A stretch of DNA of 64,000 nt from NCBI RefSeq assembly GCF_003479605.1, contig NZ_QUHR01000011.1, positions 787 through 64,786 on the forward strand, in the 5' to 3' direction. Shown here piece by piece: positions 41,527 through 51,051 of the stretch (position 1 is its first letter; each line of letters starts with the position of its first letter). The notes under the pieces were generated by a model, which made no database searches, had not been told where the DNA came from, and saw only the letters and a list, made by a program, of their open reading frames with translations. Source of the stretch: Roseburia sp. AF12-17LB. GTDB taxonomy: Bacteria > Bacillota > Clostridia > Lachnospirales > Lachnospiraceae. A program made the position numbers and the translations under genes.

Positions 41527-41696
41527 TAAAATAAATCAACCTAGTAAAATCAATACGTCTTTAGTACTTTAACGCGGTGAAGGGCATGAAAAACCTAGAA
41601 AAATCAAGGAGTAGCAGGGAAAATGAGTATTGCTTTTCAAATTTTCATGTAGTAAGATAAGGCACATGAAACCTAGGAGTTAAAGGAGGAACTATT

Positions 41697-42848
41697 ATGA
41701 AGAAAAAAATAGTCAGTGTAATACTGGTCGCAGCGATGGCAGTTGGATGCCTTGCAGGTTGTGGCTCAAAAGAAGCAAAAAATGAAGATGCATTCTATAT
41801 CGGAGGAATTGGACCGGTTACCGGTGATGCAGCAATTTACGGAACAGCCGTTCAGAACGGTGCACAGATTGCTGTCGATGAGATTAATGAAGCCGGTGGA
41901 ATTAACGGTCATCAGATTGAATATAATTTCCAGGATGATCAGGGAGACCCTGAAAAAGCAGCAAACGCATACAACACCTTAAAAGACTGGGGTATGCAGG
42001 TATTAATGGGAACTGTTACAACAGGTCCTTGTGTATCTGTGGCAGATTTAACTGCAGCAGATAATATGTTCCAGATTACACCATCTGCATCATCTACAGA
42101 TGTAATCAAGAACGACAATGTATTCCAGGTATGCTTTACAGACCCTGCACAGGGAACAAAATCCGCACAGTATATCGGTGAGAATAACCTTGCCAAGAAA
42201 GTGGCAATTATTTACAACAGTTCAGATATCTATTCATCAGGTATCGAAGCAAAATTCGTAGAAGAAGCAGCAAACCAGAACTTTGAGGTAGTTGCAGAAG
42301 AAGCATTTACTGCAGATTCCAAGACAGATTTTTCTACACAGTTACAGAAAGCAAAAGATGCAGAAGCAGATTTGGTATTCCTTCCAATCTACTATACAGA
42401 AGCATCTATTATCTTAACCCAGGCAGATTCTATGGGATATGCACCGACATTCTTCGGATGCGACGGTATGGACGGAATCTTAGGTGTTAAGAACTTTGAT
42501 ACTTCTTTAGCAGAAGGACTTATGTTATTAACACCGTTTGCAGCAGATTCGAAAGATGAAAAAACTGCAAACTTCGTTTCTAAATATGAAGAGAAATATA
42601 AAGATACACCAAACCAGTTTGCAGCTGATGCTTATGATGCAATTTATGCAATCAAAGCAGCATTGGAAGAAGCAAATGCAACACCGGATATGAGTGCTTC
42701 TGATATTTGTGATTTATTGAAAGACGCAATTACAAAAGTCAACATTGATGGTGCAACAGGTAGCGGAATGACATGGTCAGCAACTGGTGAAGTAAACAAA
42801 GATCCTAAAGCGGTTGTAATTCAGAATGGTGAATACGTAGGAATGTAA
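41697..42848 (+). CDS. livK: Branched-chain amino-acid-type ABC transporter binding lipoprotein
   Basis: The 383-residue protein has a lipoprotein signal (MAVGCLAGCGSKEAK; Cys about residue 22) and a periplasmic-binding-fold of LivJ/K type: FYIGGIGPVTGDAAIYGTAV, INEAGGINGHQIEYNFQDDQ, SASSTDVI, and FAADAYDAIYAIKAALEEA. It captures substrate, probably Leu/Ile/Val or related amino acids, for the permease encoded next. The ribosome site is AAAGGAGGAAC. A hairpin after the gene may raise its expression above that of the permease genes. Confidence 0.9.
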   Translation: MKKKIVSVILVAAMAVGCLAGCGSKEAKNEDAFYIGGIGPVTGDAAIYGTAVQNGAQIAVDEINEAGGINGHQIEYNFQDDQGDPEKAANAYNTLKDWGMQVLMGTVTTGPCVSVADLTAADNMFQITPSASSTDVIKNDNVFQVCFTDPAQGTKSAQYIGENNLAKKVAIIYNSSDIYSSGIEAKFVEEAANQNFEVVAEEAFTADSKTDFSTQLQKAKDAEADLVFLPIYYTEASIILTQADSMGYAPTFFGCDGMDGILGVKNFDTSLAEGLMLLTPFAADSKDEKTANFVSKYEEKYKDTPNQFAADAYDAIYAIKAALEEANATPDMSASDICDLLKDAITKVNIDGATGSGMTWSATGEVNKDPKAVVIQNGEYVGM

Positions 42849-42873
42849 TGTATTTTATCAGATAAGCCAAAGA

Positions 42874-42899
42874 GGGGTTGCCAATGGCAGCCCCTTTTA
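42874..42899 (+). terminator. Intercistronic hairpin/attenuator after livK
   Basis: GGGGTTGCC pairs with GGCAGCCCC around AAT, followed by TTTTAT. Such a partial terminator commonly follows binding-protein genes. Confidence 0.75.
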
Positions 42900-42945
42900 T
42901 GTATTATAGAGGTATATATTCTAAGAGAAAGCAAGAGGTGTTGTT

Positions 42946-43821
42946 ATGAGATTCATAACGTATTTAATCAACGGTATCAGCCTTGGCAGCATCTATGCAA
43001 TCATTGCACTGGGTTACACCATGGTGTATGGAATTGCTAAGATGCTGAATTTTGCCCATGGTGATGTTATCATGATTGGCTGCTATGTCGTATTTATGAC
43101 AATGAGCGGCATGAACATGAACCCGCTTTTGAGCGTAATCCTTGCAGTTGTAGTCTGCACTGTGCTTGGCGTGATAATTGAAAAAGTGGCATATAAGCCT
43201 TTGCGTAAGGCATCTCCACTGGCAGTATTGATTACCGCAATTGGTGTCAGCTATTTGTTGCAGAATATTGCATTACTGATATTTGGTGCAGATACCAAAT
43301 CCTTTAGTTCTGTGGTTCCACTGCAGAATATTAAGATTGGCGGAATTACCATAACCGGTGTTACGGTAGTGGCAGTCCTGGCATGTATTGTTATCATGAT
43401 TGGTCTGATGATTTTTATTAAAAAGACAAAAGCAGGACAGGCAATGCTGGCAGTATCCGAGGATAAGGATGCAGCACAGCTTATGGGGGTAAATGTTAAC
43501 GGGACAATTTCACTTACTTTCGCAATTGGTTCCGGACTTGCGGCAATTGCAGGTGTGTTACTGTGTTCAGCATATCCGACACTGACTCCATATACCGGCG
43601 CTATGCCTGGTATCAAAGCATTTACTGCAGCTGTATTTGGTGGAATCGGTTCCATTCCGGGAGCATTTATCGGAGGAATCCTTCTTGGTATTATCGAAAT
43701 CTTAGGAAAAGCTTATATTTCTTCACAGCTTTCCGATGCTATCGTTTTTGCCGTGTTGATTATTGTGTTATTGGTTAAGCCTACCGGTATTCTTGGTAAG
43801 CCAATTCATGAGAAAGTGTAG
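42946..43821 (+). CDS. livH: Branched-chain amino-acid-type ABC permease LivH
   Basis: The 291-residue membrane protein has the LivH pattern: INGISLGSIYAIIALGYTMV, YGIAKMLNFAHGDVIMIGCY, and the EAA-like loop with GIKAFTAAVFGGIGSIPGAF. It forms half of the membrane channel with LivM. It starts after AAGAGGTGTTGTT and is followed at once by livM. Confidence 0.93.
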   Translation: MRFITYLINGISLGSIYAIIALGYTMVYGIAKMLNFAHGDVIMIGCYVVFMTMSGMNMNPLLSVILAVVVCTVLGVIIEKVAYKPLRKASPLAVLITAIGVSYLLQNIALLIFGADTKSFSSVVPLQNIKIGGITITGVTVVAVLACIVIMIGLMIFIKKTKAGQAMLAVSEDKDAAQLMGVNVNGTISLTFAIGSGLAAIAGVLLCSAYPTLTPYTGAMPGIKAFTAAVFGGIGSIPGAFIGGILLGIIEILGKAYISSQLSDAIVFAVLIIVLLVKPTGILGKPIHEKV

Positions 43822-43830
43822 GTGGCAGGA

Positions 43831-44910
43831 ATGAGTAAAATGAATTTAAAAACAATGAAGAAGACAACAAAGAGTAATCTGATTACATATGCTATGGTAA
43901 TCGTCATTTTTGCCGTAGTACAGATTCTGGTAGCAACCGGAAGCATGTCCAGTCTGATGCAGGGACTTTTGGTACCCCTTTGTACTTATTCTATCGTTGC
44001 AATCGGATTGAACCTCTGTGTAGGCTATCTGGGTGAATTAAGTCTTGGTCATGCAGGCTTTATGTGTGTCGGCGCATTTTCCAGTGCTTTCTTTACCAGA
44101 TGTATGGAAAATTCACCGATGAATCCAACCCTGCGTTTTATCATCGCTTTATTAATCGGAACTGCTGTTGCAGCATTCTTTGGATTCTTAATCGGAATTC
44201 CGGTACTTCGTTTAAGAGGTGATTACCTTGCAATCGTAACACTGGCATTTGGAGAGATTATCAAGAATGTCATCAATGTTCTTTATGTAGGCAAAGATGA
44301 AAACGGTCTGCATTTTGCAATCAATGACAACAAGGCTCTTAATATGTCGGGAACCGGAGAAATGATTATCGATGGTGCAAAGGGAATCACCGGAACACCA
44401 AGACAGTCTACTTTCTTAATCGGTGTTATTTTAATTCTGGTTGCATTGTTTGTAGTATTTAATCTGGTTAATTCCAGAAGCGGCCGTGCTATCATGGCAA
44501 TCCGTGATAACCGTATTGCAGCAGAATCCGTTGGCATTAATATTACAAAGTTTAAACTGATGGCATTTACTATTTCAGCAGCAATCGCAGGAGCAGGTGG
44601 AGTGCTTTATGCACATAACCTTTCCAGCCTGATTGCCCAGCCGGCAAACTTTGGATACAATATGTCCATCATGATTCTGGTATTTGTCGTACTCGGTGGA
44701 ATGGGAAGCTTCCGTGGTTCCATTATTGCAGCCGTAGTACTGACCATGCTTCCGGAAGTATTGCGTGGACTGCGTGATTACCGTATGCTGATTTACGCAA
44801 TTGTTCTGATTGCAATGATGCTCTTTAACTGGGCACCGGCAGCAATTACCTGGAGACAGACACATTCTTTGAAGAATTTATTTGCAAAGAAAACGAAGGA
44901 GGTACAATAA
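43831..44910 (+). CDS. livM: Branched-chain amino-acid-type ABC permease LivM
   Basis: The 359-residue permease has typical LivM helices (GLNLCVGYLGELSLGHAGFM) and the EAA region (RDNRIAAESVGINITKFKLM, VVLGGMGSFRGSIIAA). I prefer the ATG at 43831 behind AGGTGG; an in-frame GTG at 43822 is possible. It pairs with LivH. Confidence 0.93.
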   Translation: MSKMNLKTMKKTTKSNLITYAMVIVIFAVVQILVATGSMSSLMQGLLVPLCTYSIVAIGLNLCVGYLGELSLGHAGFMCVGAFSSAFFTRCMENSPMNPTLRFIIALLIGTAVAAFFGFLIGIPVLRLRGDYLAIVTLAFGEIIKNVINVLYVGKDENGLHFAINDNKALNMSGTGEMIIDGAKGITGTPRQSTFLIGVILILVALFVVFNLVNSRSGRAIMAIRDNRIAAESVGINITKFKLMAFTISAAIAGAGGVLYAHNLSSLIAQPANFGYNMSIMILVFVVLGGMGSFRGSIIAAVVLTMLPEVLRGLRDYRMLIYAIVLIAMMLFNWAPAAITWRQTHSLKNLFAKKTKEVQ

Positions 44911-44911
44911 G

Positions 44912-45670
44912 ATGGCAATGTTAGAAGTAAAGAATCTTGGAATTTCCTTCGGTGGACTCCGGGCGGTAGATGGATTTGAAATGCAGATTGAAAAAGGTCA
45001 GTTATACGGACTGATTGGACCGAACGGTGCAGGTAAAACAACCGTATTTAATATGCTTACCGGTGTATACAAACCGGATGATGGAAGCATTGTACTGGAT
45101 GGAAAAGATATTACCGGAAAGAAAACCATAGATATTAATAAAGCCGGAATTGCAAGAACCTTCCAGAATATCCGCCTTTTTAAAGACCAGTCCGTGCTGG
45201 ATAATGTAAAAGTCGGACTGCATAATCATCATACTTATTCTACTTTAACCGGAATTCTAAGACTTCCGAAGTATTTTAAAGTAGAAGCAGAGATGAATGA
45301 AAAGGCAATGGAGCTGTTAAAGGTATTTGGTCTTGAGGATGAAGCAGATTATCTGGCATCCAATCTTCCGTATGGTAAACAGCGTAAACTGGAGATTGCA
45401 AGAGCACTGGCAACTGAACCAAAACTTCTGCTTTTAGATGAGCCGGCAGCCGGCATGAACCCAAATGAAACCAAAGAATTAATGGATACCATCCGCTTTG
45501 TAAGGGATGAATTTGATATGACCATTCTTCTGATTGAACATGATATGAAACTGGTATCCGGTATCTGTGAGAAACTGACTGTATTGAACTTCGGCCAGGT
45601 ACTGGCAAGCGGAAATACCAGTGACGTATTGAATAATCCACAGGTTATCAGGGCATATCTGGGCGAATAG
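44912..45670 (+). CDS. livG: Branched-chain amino-acid-type ABC ATPase LivG
   Basis: The 252-residue ATPase has Walker A GPNGAGKTTVF, the LivG-type IARTFQNIRLF, signature-like LPYGKQRKLEIARAL, Walker B LLLLDEPAAGMNP and H-loop LLIEHDM. The start ATG at 44912 follows AAGGAGGTACAATAAG. It lies 1 bp after livM. Confidence 0.95.
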   Translation: MAMLEVKNLGISFGGLRAVDGFEMQIEKGQLYGLIGPNGAGKTTVFNMLTGVYKPDDGSIVLDGKDITGKKTIDINKAGIARTFQNIRLFKDQSVLDNVKVGLHNHHTYSTLTGILRLPKYFKVEAEMNEKAMELLKVFGLEDEADYLASNLPYGKQRKLEIARALATEPKLLLLDEPAAGMNPNETKELMDTIRFVRDEFDMTILLIEHDMKLVSGICEKLTVLNFGQVLASGNTSDVLNNPQVIRAYLGE

Positions 45671-45683
45671 GAGGGATGATAAA

Positions 45684-46394
45684 ATGGCAATGCTTGAAAT
45701 AAAAGATTTGGAAGTATATTACGGCGTGATTCAGGCAATTAAAGGGATTTCCTTTGATGTCAATGAAGGAGAAGTCATTGCATTAATCGGAGCCAATGGT
45801 GCAGGTAAGACAACTACACTGCAGACAATCACCGGAATGCTCAGTGCCAAAAAGGGAAGCATTCTTTTTGAAGGAACAGATATCACCAAGGTTCCGGGAC
45901 ACAAGATTGTATCCATGGGAATGGCACATGTTCCGGAAGGAAGACGTGTATTTGCAGAGCTTTCTGTATATGAGAACTTAAAGCTGGGTGCATATACCAG
46001 AAAAGATAAGCAGGAAATTGCAGAGTCTTTAGAGCGTGTATACAAGAGCTTTCCAAGATTAAAGGAACGTAAGAATCAGCTGGCTGGAACCTTAAGTGGT
46101 GGCGAACAGCAGATGCTTGCCATGGGTCGGGCGTTGATGAGTAAGCCGAGGATCATCCTTATGGATGAGCCGTCCATGGGATTGTCTCCAATCTTTGTAG
46201 AAGAGATTTTTAACATTATCAAAGAAATATCTGCATCCGGTACAACTGTTCTACTGGTAGAACAGAATGCAAAGAAAGCATTATCGATTGCAGACCGTGC
46301 ATATGTACTGGAAACAGGTAAAATTGTATTGAGCGGTGATGCCAAAGAGCTTATGAATAATGAGTCTATTAAAAAGGCATATTTAGGAGAGTAG
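45684..46394 (+). CDS. livF: Branched-chain amino-acid-type ABC ATPase LivF
   Basis: The 236-residue ATPase has Walker A GANGAGKTTTL, MGMAHVPEGRRVFAELSVYE typical of LivF, signature LSGGEQQMLAMGRAL and Walker B IILMDEPSMGLSP. It completes the importer livKHMGF. Confidence 0.95.
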   Translation: MAMLEIKDLEVYYGVIQAIKGISFDVNEGEVIALIGANGAGKTTTLQTITGMLSAKKGSILFEGTDITKVPGHKIVSMGMAHVPEGRRVFAELSVYENLKLGAYTRKDKQEIAESLERVYKSFPRLKERKNQLAGTLSGGEQQMLAMGRALMSKPRIILMDEPSMGLSPIFVEEIFNIIKEISASGTTVLLVEQNAKKALSIADRAYVLETGKIVLSGDAKELMNNESIKKAYLGE

Positions 46395-46403
46395 GTGTTA
46401 AAT

Positions 46404-47033
46404 ATGAAACATACGGTAATAACCATTGCAAGAAGTTATGGAAGCGGCGGAAGAACGCTGGGTAAGAAGCTGGCAGAAGAACTTGGAATTCATTGCTATG
46501 ACCGTGAGTTAATAAGAATGGCTTCTGATGAAAGCGGAATCAATGAGGCATTGTTTGGAGAGGCAGATGAGAAACTGCGTAAGATGCCACTGTTTCGTAT
46601 TGCGAAGAAAGCATATCATGGGGAAGTGCTTCCACCGGATAGTGATGAGTTTGTATCCAACGACAATCTCTTTAACTATCAGGCGAAAATTATCCGTGAG
46701 GTAGCCAAAGAAGAGTCCTGTATTATTATCGGACGTTGTGCGGATTATGTTTTAAAAGATTGTGATTATGTAAAGAGTCTGTTTTTCTACGCACCGCGTA
46801 AGGACTGCATTGAACGTGTCATGCAGCAGAATGGTGGAACTAAGAAGGATATTGAAAAGAAGATAGACACCATTGATAAGTATCGCGCAGATTATTACAA
46901 ATACTATACCGGCAGGGAGTGGAACGATGCCAGAAATTACGATTTCTGTCTGGACACTACATCCTTAAGTTATGAGAAGCTGGTACAGGTTGTAAAAGCA
47001 TATTTAGAAATCAGTGAGGCAGAGGAGCCTTAG
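46404..47033 (+). CDS. Cytidylate-kinase-like protein
   Basis: The 209-residue protein has a P-loop ARSYGSGGRTLGKKL at its N-terminus and fits the cytidylate_kin2 family (CYDRELIRMASDESGI, ESCIIIGRCADYVLK, RKDCIERVMQQ). The family occurs widely in anaerobes, often beside unrelated transporters, and its substrate is not established. The start ATG at 46404 follows GTAGGTG. It follows livF by 9 bp and ends before a long hairpin. Confidence 0.85.
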   Translation: MKHTVITIARSYGSGGRTLGKKLAEELGIHCYDRELIRMASDESGINEALFGEADEKLRKMPLFRIAKKAYHGEVLPPDSDEFVSNDNLFNYQAKIIREVAKEESCIIIGRCADYVLKDCDYVKSLFFYAPRKDCIERVMQQNGGTKKDIEKKIDTIDKYRADYYKYYTGREWNDARNYDFCLDTTSLSYEKLVQVVKAYLEISEAEEP

Positions 47034-47057
47034 GAACAATATTGTAGCAGAATATGA

Positions 47058-47104
47058 GAAAGAAGAGGTATCTGATGATTCGGGCATCGGATACCTCTTC
47101 TTTC
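47058..47104 (+). terminator. Long terminator hairpin
   Basis: GAAAGAAGAGGTATC (47058-47072) pairs perfectly with GATACCTCTTCTTTC (47090-47104), with extra pairing inside. It separates the liv operon from the convergent potassium-uptake genes. Confidence 0.85.
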
Positions 47105-47161
47105 AATGCTTATGCGGGTAGTGGGAAAACGCTGGACTTGTAAAGAATGTTTTCTGTAGTT

Positions 47162-47812
47162 TTACAGTTTCTTTAAAATTTTATCGATGTCATTTCTGTG
47201 GCCTAATATCATCAGATGGTCCGTGTCTTTAAAAATATAATTGGCATCCGGCAGCAGGCTCATGACACCATCTGTTTTAATACCGATGATATTGGCATGA
47301 TAGCAGGCACGGAAATTTAGATCCTTAATACTCTTTCCAATCCATTCTGGTAATGGCGGAATCTCATAAATGGAGAAGCCACCGCCTAATTCAAAGTAGT
47401 CAAAGACCTGGTCGGCAGAGAAACGGACTGCAGTTTTTTCAGCGATATCCCGGTCAGGGTAGATAACTTCGTCAGCACCGTTCCGCAGCAGAAATTTGGC
47501 ATGAATATCACGGTTTGCTTTGCTGACGACATATCTGGCACCCATTTCCTTAAGCAGGCTTGTAATCTCTAAGCTGCTCTGGAAATTACTTCCGATACAG
47601 ACAAAGCAGACGTCAAAATTGCCAACACCTAAAGTGGCAAGTACTTTTTCATTGGTGCAGTCGCCAATTTTTGCACTGGTGACAAAAGAGAGAACATCTT
47701 CCATTACGGCTTCATTCTCGTCCACAACCATAATCTCATTATCCAGTTTGGATAAGTCTTTGCAAAGGTGAGTGCCAAATCGGCCCAGTCCAATAATTAA
47801 AAATGATTTCAT
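47162..47812 (-). CDS. ktrA: Potassium uptake regulatory subunit (KtrA/TrkA-N family)
   Basis: The 216-residue protein has an N-terminal Rossmann RCK domain (FLIIGLGRFGTHLCKDL with GxGxxG; IMVVDENEAVMEDV) and a C-terminal RCK_C domain (FSIYEIPPLPEWIGKSIKDL, DHLMILGHRNDIDKILKKL). It gates the KtrB channel in response to ATP/ADP and possibly c-di-AMP. It follows ktrB on the minus strand by 33 bp. Confidence 0.9.
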   Translation of the reverse strand: MKSFLIIGLGRFGTHLCKDLSKLDNEIMVVDENEAVMEDVLSFVTSAKIGDCTNEKVLATLGVGNFDVCFVCIGSNFQSSLEITSLLKEMGARYVVSKANRDIHAKFLLRNGADEVIYPDRDIAEKTAVRFSADQVFDYFELGGGFSIYEIPPLPEWIGKSIKDLNFRACYHANIIGIKTDGVMSLLPDANYIFKDTDHLMILGHRNDIDKILKKL

Positions 47813-47845
47813 AGAATCCTCCTAGTATAATCAAGATATTTGATA

Positions 47846-49189
47846 TTAACCGACATTGATTTTTTCTACCGGCTGCATCACATGCGCAATCCTTTTCTTA
47901 TCCGTAAATGATAAGGCAAAGGAAAGGCTTCCCAGTCGTCCTAAATACATTAACAGAATTAGAATGATATGACAGCTGGTACTAAGGCTGCTTGTAATAC
48001 CGGTTGACATTCCGACAGTGTCAAGAGCTGAAAATGCTTCAAAAGCCACATCAATGACTGGATAACCGGAAATAGCAGTAATTGCCAGTGTGGCGCTGAG
48101 TGCCAGCGTCAACTGGAACATAAGGACGACGACTGATTTGGTGATAACAGATTCTTCCAGTCTGCGTCCGAAAATATTTGTTCCGGTAGTACGGGTTAAG
48201 GTGGAACGTACGGATAACAATAGAACAAATATGGTTGTAACCTTTACACCGCCGGCAGTAGAACCCGGGGCACCACCGATAAACATAAATACAATAGAAA
48301 GAAATTTACTGCTTTCGCTTAACGCACCATTATCAACAGCGTTAAAACCGGCAGTTCGTGGGGTAACAGTACAGAAGAAAGAATTCAAAAGCTGTTCTCC
48401 GAAACTCATACCGGCAAATAAGCGGTTATGCTCAAAAAGATAAAAGAGCAGCGTGCCGCCAAAGAGGCAGACTGCAGTAGCACTTAAAACCATTTTGGTC
48501 TGCAGGGCATAGTGGCGGCAATGCAGCCCGTGTTCCCTAAGGTCATTCCATACAAAGAAACCAATACCACCAATCAGGATCAGGGCACTGATGGTAAGAA
48601 TTACTATAGGATCATTGTAGAATCTGGTAATGGATGAAAATGGACTGTAACGCCCCATTAAATCGAATCCTGCATTACAAAAGGCTGAAATAGAATGGAA
48701 GATACCATAATAGATGGCATGTAAAACATCCATGTCTTTCAGAAAACGCAGTGTAAGAATGAATGCACCCGACATTTCAAAAAGAAACGTGCCTCCGATG
48801 ACACGGCGGACAAGCCGCACGACACCGCCGATTTCAAGGGTGTTTAAACTTTCTTTAATAAGACCACGCTGTTTCAGCCCGATTTTCTTGCGTAACATCA
48901 AAGAAACAGTAATACCAATGGTGATAAAACCAAGACCACCAATCTGAATCAGAACTAATAAAACAAGCTGTCCGAAAATGCTCCAGTGGGTAAAGGTGTC
49001 AACCAGAACCAGACCGGTTACACAGGTAGCACTGGTTGAGGTGAAAAGGGCAGTTATAAATGGAGTCCATTCACCATTCCGGCTGGAAACCGGAAGCATC
49101 AGAAGTATGGTTCCGATAAAGATGAGCAATAGAAAACCAAGCGCTATCATCTGTGTACCGGACATACGTTTTTCAAATTTCCCAAACAT
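47846..49189 (-). CDS. ktrB: Potassium uptake membrane subunit (KtrB/TrkH family)
   Basis: The 447-residue membrane protein has repeated pore-loop signatures: TSTSATCVTGLVLVDTFTHW, FCNAGFDLMGRYSPF, TVTPRTAGFNAVDNG and DTVGMSTGIT. These are the four selectivity loops of the SKT family. With KtrA it takes up K+ (often Na+-coupled). Its promoter lies at 49242-49270. I see no c-di-AMP riboswitch in the short leader. Confidence 0.93.
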   Translation of the reverse strand: MFGKFEKRMSGTQMIALGFLLLIFIGTILLMLPVSSRNGEWTPFITALFTSTSATCVTGLVLVDTFTHWSIFGQLVLLVLIQIGGLGFITIGITVSLMLRKKIGLKQRGLIKESLNTLEIGGVVRLVRRVIGGTFLFEMSGAFILTLRFLKDMDVLHAIYYGIFHSISAFCNAGFDLMGRYSPFSSITRFYNDPIVILTISALILIGGIGFFVWNDLREHGLHCRHYALQTKMVLSATAVCLFGGTLLFYLFEHNRLFAGMSFGEQLLNSFFCTVTPRTAGFNAVDNGALSESSKFLSIVFMFIGGAPGSTAGGVKVTTIFVLLLSVRSTLTRTTGTNIFGRRLEESVITKSVVVLMFQLTLALSATLAITAISGYPVIDVAFEAFSALDTVGMSTGITSSLSTSCHIILILLMYLGRLGSLSFALSFTDKKRIAHVMQPVEKINVG

Positions 49190-49241
49190 AATAAAATTCC
49201 TATTCCTGATTTAAATAATTTTCGATAAATCTTATTTATCT

Positions 49242-49270
49242 ATTATAGTAATTTTACTCCGTTTTGTCCA
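49242..49270 (-). promoter_or_regulatory. Promoter of the ktr operon
   Basis: On the minus strand TGGACA (49270-49265), a 17-bp spacer and consensus TATAAT (49247-49242), about 53 bp before the start codon. Confidence 0.7.
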
Positions 49271-49399
49271 TTGCCAAATGGAGAAAGGCAGTGTCCCTTG
49301 CAGGCTTTATCTGCATCCGTACTCGACAGACAGTCCTGTGATTGTGTCAAAGCAACGAAAAGACAGTCTGACAGCAAGAAAAAATTATAGAATGAGTTG

Positions 49400-49428
49400 T
49401 TGTCTTAGCTGGTTTGTTTGAGTATAAT
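49400..49428 (+). promoter_or_regulatory. Promoter for the 49492 gene
   Basis: TTGTCT (49400-49405), a 17-bp spacer and consensus TATAAT (49423-49428). Confidence 0.65.
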
Positions 49429-49491
49429 AAAATAATAGGGTAAACTTGAAAAGAAAAAACTTGAAGAGGATAGAAAAAGGAAGGTTTTTAT

Positions 49492-50019
49492 ATGGGACTT
49501 TTTATTGTATTTATCATTATTATTATATATGTTGCTTTGTCCCAGAGTGTAAAGCAAAGCAATAATCAAAACAGGCGTGGAAATAATCCGGCTATGGGGC
49601 GGCCGCCACAGCAGATATATCGTCCACAGATGAACCAGCCGCAGCGTACATATCAGCAGGTGCCAAACCAGCAGCATACATATCAGCAGACCATGAACCA
49701 GCCACAACGGGCATATCAGCAGGCACCAGTCCAGCCGCATCCCATGTATCAGCAGGCACCTGATCCGCAGATGAACAGACAGCAGGCACAGCAGCAGTTA
49801 AAGAACCGGCTGGCGGGAAAATATCAGTCTGCAGCGGCAGAGGAAATGTCTGCCATGGAAGTAATAGAACCGATGGAATTTACTTATGATATTCCACAAA
49901 GTGATAATATGAAGAAAGTGCAGGAGCTGATGGTAACTGGCTTCAGCGGCAATCTGAATTTTGAAAGAGATTTTGTGGCAGAAGGAATTGAAATGTTAAA
50001 CCGTTTTGAATTACAGTAA
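49492..50019 (+). CDS. Membrane-anchored Gln/Pro-rich repeat protein
   Basis: The 175-residue protein has an N-terminal helix (GLFIVFIIIIIYVAL). A repetitive linker of QPQRTYQQVPNQQHTYQQ type follows (about residues 40-105). The globular C-terminal segment (ELMVTGFSGNLNFERDFVAE) resembles the small domain of DUF5412/SHOCT-like envelope proteins only vaguely. Repeat units are about 9-12 residues with YQQ as anchor. No known function. It may belong with the DUF1653 gene 30 bp downstream. Confidence 0.65.
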   Translation: MGLFIVFIIIIIYVALSQSVKQSNNQNRRGNNPAMGRPPQQIYRPQMNQPQRTYQQVPNQQHTYQQTMNQPQRAYQQAPVQPHPMYQQAPDPQMNRQQAQQQLKNRLAGKYQSAAAEEMSAMEVIEPMEFTYDIPQSDNMKKVQELMVTGFSGNLNFERDFVAEGIEMLNRFELQ

Positions 50020-50048
50020 AGAGCATAGATAAGTGGAGGATGACAGCA

Positions 50049-50603
50049 ATGGAAGGCAGAAGACCGGCAACCGGGGAGATTTACAGACATTTTAAAGGAA
50101 AATTATATCAGATTGTAGCCATAGCAACACACAGCGAAACAAGAGAAGAACTGGTGATTTATCAGGCACTTTACGGAGCTTATAAAGTATATGCAAGACC
50201 GCTTGCCATGTTTGTAAGCGAAGTTGATCATGAGAAATATCCGGCAGCAGAGCAGAAATACAGATTTGAAAAAGTAAAACTGCAGGAAGAAGCAACTCCA
50301 CAGGAAGCGGTAAAGGTTAGTCAGGAGACAACACAGCCGCAGGCAACAGCCCAGCCGCAGGAAACTTCAGAATCCGAAGAACAGGCGAATCCGTTCCTGC
50401 TGCGTTTCTTAGATGCAGATACTTATGAGGAGAAATATAAGATTTTAAATGAGATGGAAAATGATATTACAGACCGTCTGATTAATGATTTTTCCGTAGT
50501 ATTGGATGTGGTGATTCCGGAAGGAGATTTAACCGGCCGTTATATACAGTTAAAGCAGTGCGTGGCAACCATGTGCCGTTATGAGACTACCCGCCTTAGG
50601 TAG
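50049..50603 (+). CDS. DUF1653-domain protein
   Basis: The N-terminal ~70 residues (TGEIYRHFKGKLYQIVAIAT, TREELVIYQALYG, RPLAMFVSEVD) match DUF1653. A Gln/Thr/Pro-rich linker follows (ETTQPQATAQPQ), then a C-terminal helical segment (NPFLLRFLDADTYEEKYKIL) seen in several Lachnospiraceae proteins. ATG 50049 has GGAGG at nine bases; ATG 50040 is too close to it. The 3' end overlaps the convergent CYTH gene by 8 bases. Confidence 0.8.
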   Translation: MEGRRPATGEIYRHFKGKLYQIVAIATHSETREELVIYQALYGAYKVYARPLAMFVSEVDHEKYPAAEQKYRFEKVKLQEEATPQEAVKVSQETTQPQATAQPQETSESEEQANPFLLRFLDADTYEEKYKILNEMENDITDRLINDFSVVLDVVIPEGDLTGRYIQLKQCVATMCRYETTRLR

Positions 50604-51051
50604 GCAGTCCCACACGACTCAAAGTGCTGTTGTGATAATCAGAGGAGAAGGTGACATCTTTCCCAAACCACTTCGGTGGAAGGAAGGATTCAGCTTCTTC
50701 TTTTGTTTCAAATTCCACTTCGGCTAATTTCAACGGAGCAAGGTCTCCTTCGAAAATATCAAGCTCAATGGTCAGCCTGTCAGTCAATGGAATCAGATAG
50801 CGCTTCTTGGAAATGATAATGCCATCGGCTTTTTGAATCAGATGCCGGTAAGCATCTTCATTCAGAGGAAGATTATATTCTTCCCGCACCATAAGACCGG
50901 AGCCTTTGTAAGTAAGAATATATTTGTCATTGGAGCGGCGCACCCGCACTACAGGGTCCGTATTGAGATACCCCTGCTCAATGACTTTGCAGGGATAGTC
51001 TTTTAAATCAAAAGGAATCTCATCAATTAAATATTTGCGTTCAATTTCCAT
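50596..51051 (-). CDS. CYTH-domain protein
   Basis: The 151-residue product starts MEIERKYLI, the ExExK signature of CYTH (triphosphate tunnel) enzymes. IEQGYLNTDPVVRVR, YILTYKG and a C-terminal AEVEFETKEEAESF follow. These enzymes hydrolyse triphosphates, including inorganic triphosphate, in a metal-dependent way. ATG 51051 (minus strand) is preceded by GGAGG; an upstream in-frame ATG lacks a site. Confidence 0.88.
   Translation of the reverse strand: MEIERKYLIDEIPFDLKDYPCKVIEQGYLNTDPVVRVRRSNDKYILTYKGSGLMVREEYNLPLNEDAYRHLIQKADGIIISKKRYLIPLTDRLTIELDIFEGDLAPLKLAEVEFETKEEAESFLPPKWFGKDVTFSSDYHNSTLSRVGLPT

Noticed and set aside
49200-49400. c-di-AMP (ydaO) riboswitch before the potassium genes
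   Set aside because: The likely transcript start leaves a leader of about 50 bases, too short, and no conserved ydaO core was seen.
49405-49789. Minus-strand ORFs opposite the Gln/Pro-rich gene
   Set aside because: These are low-complexity shadows of the repeat codons (Leu/Ala/Asp-rich), with no ribosome sites.
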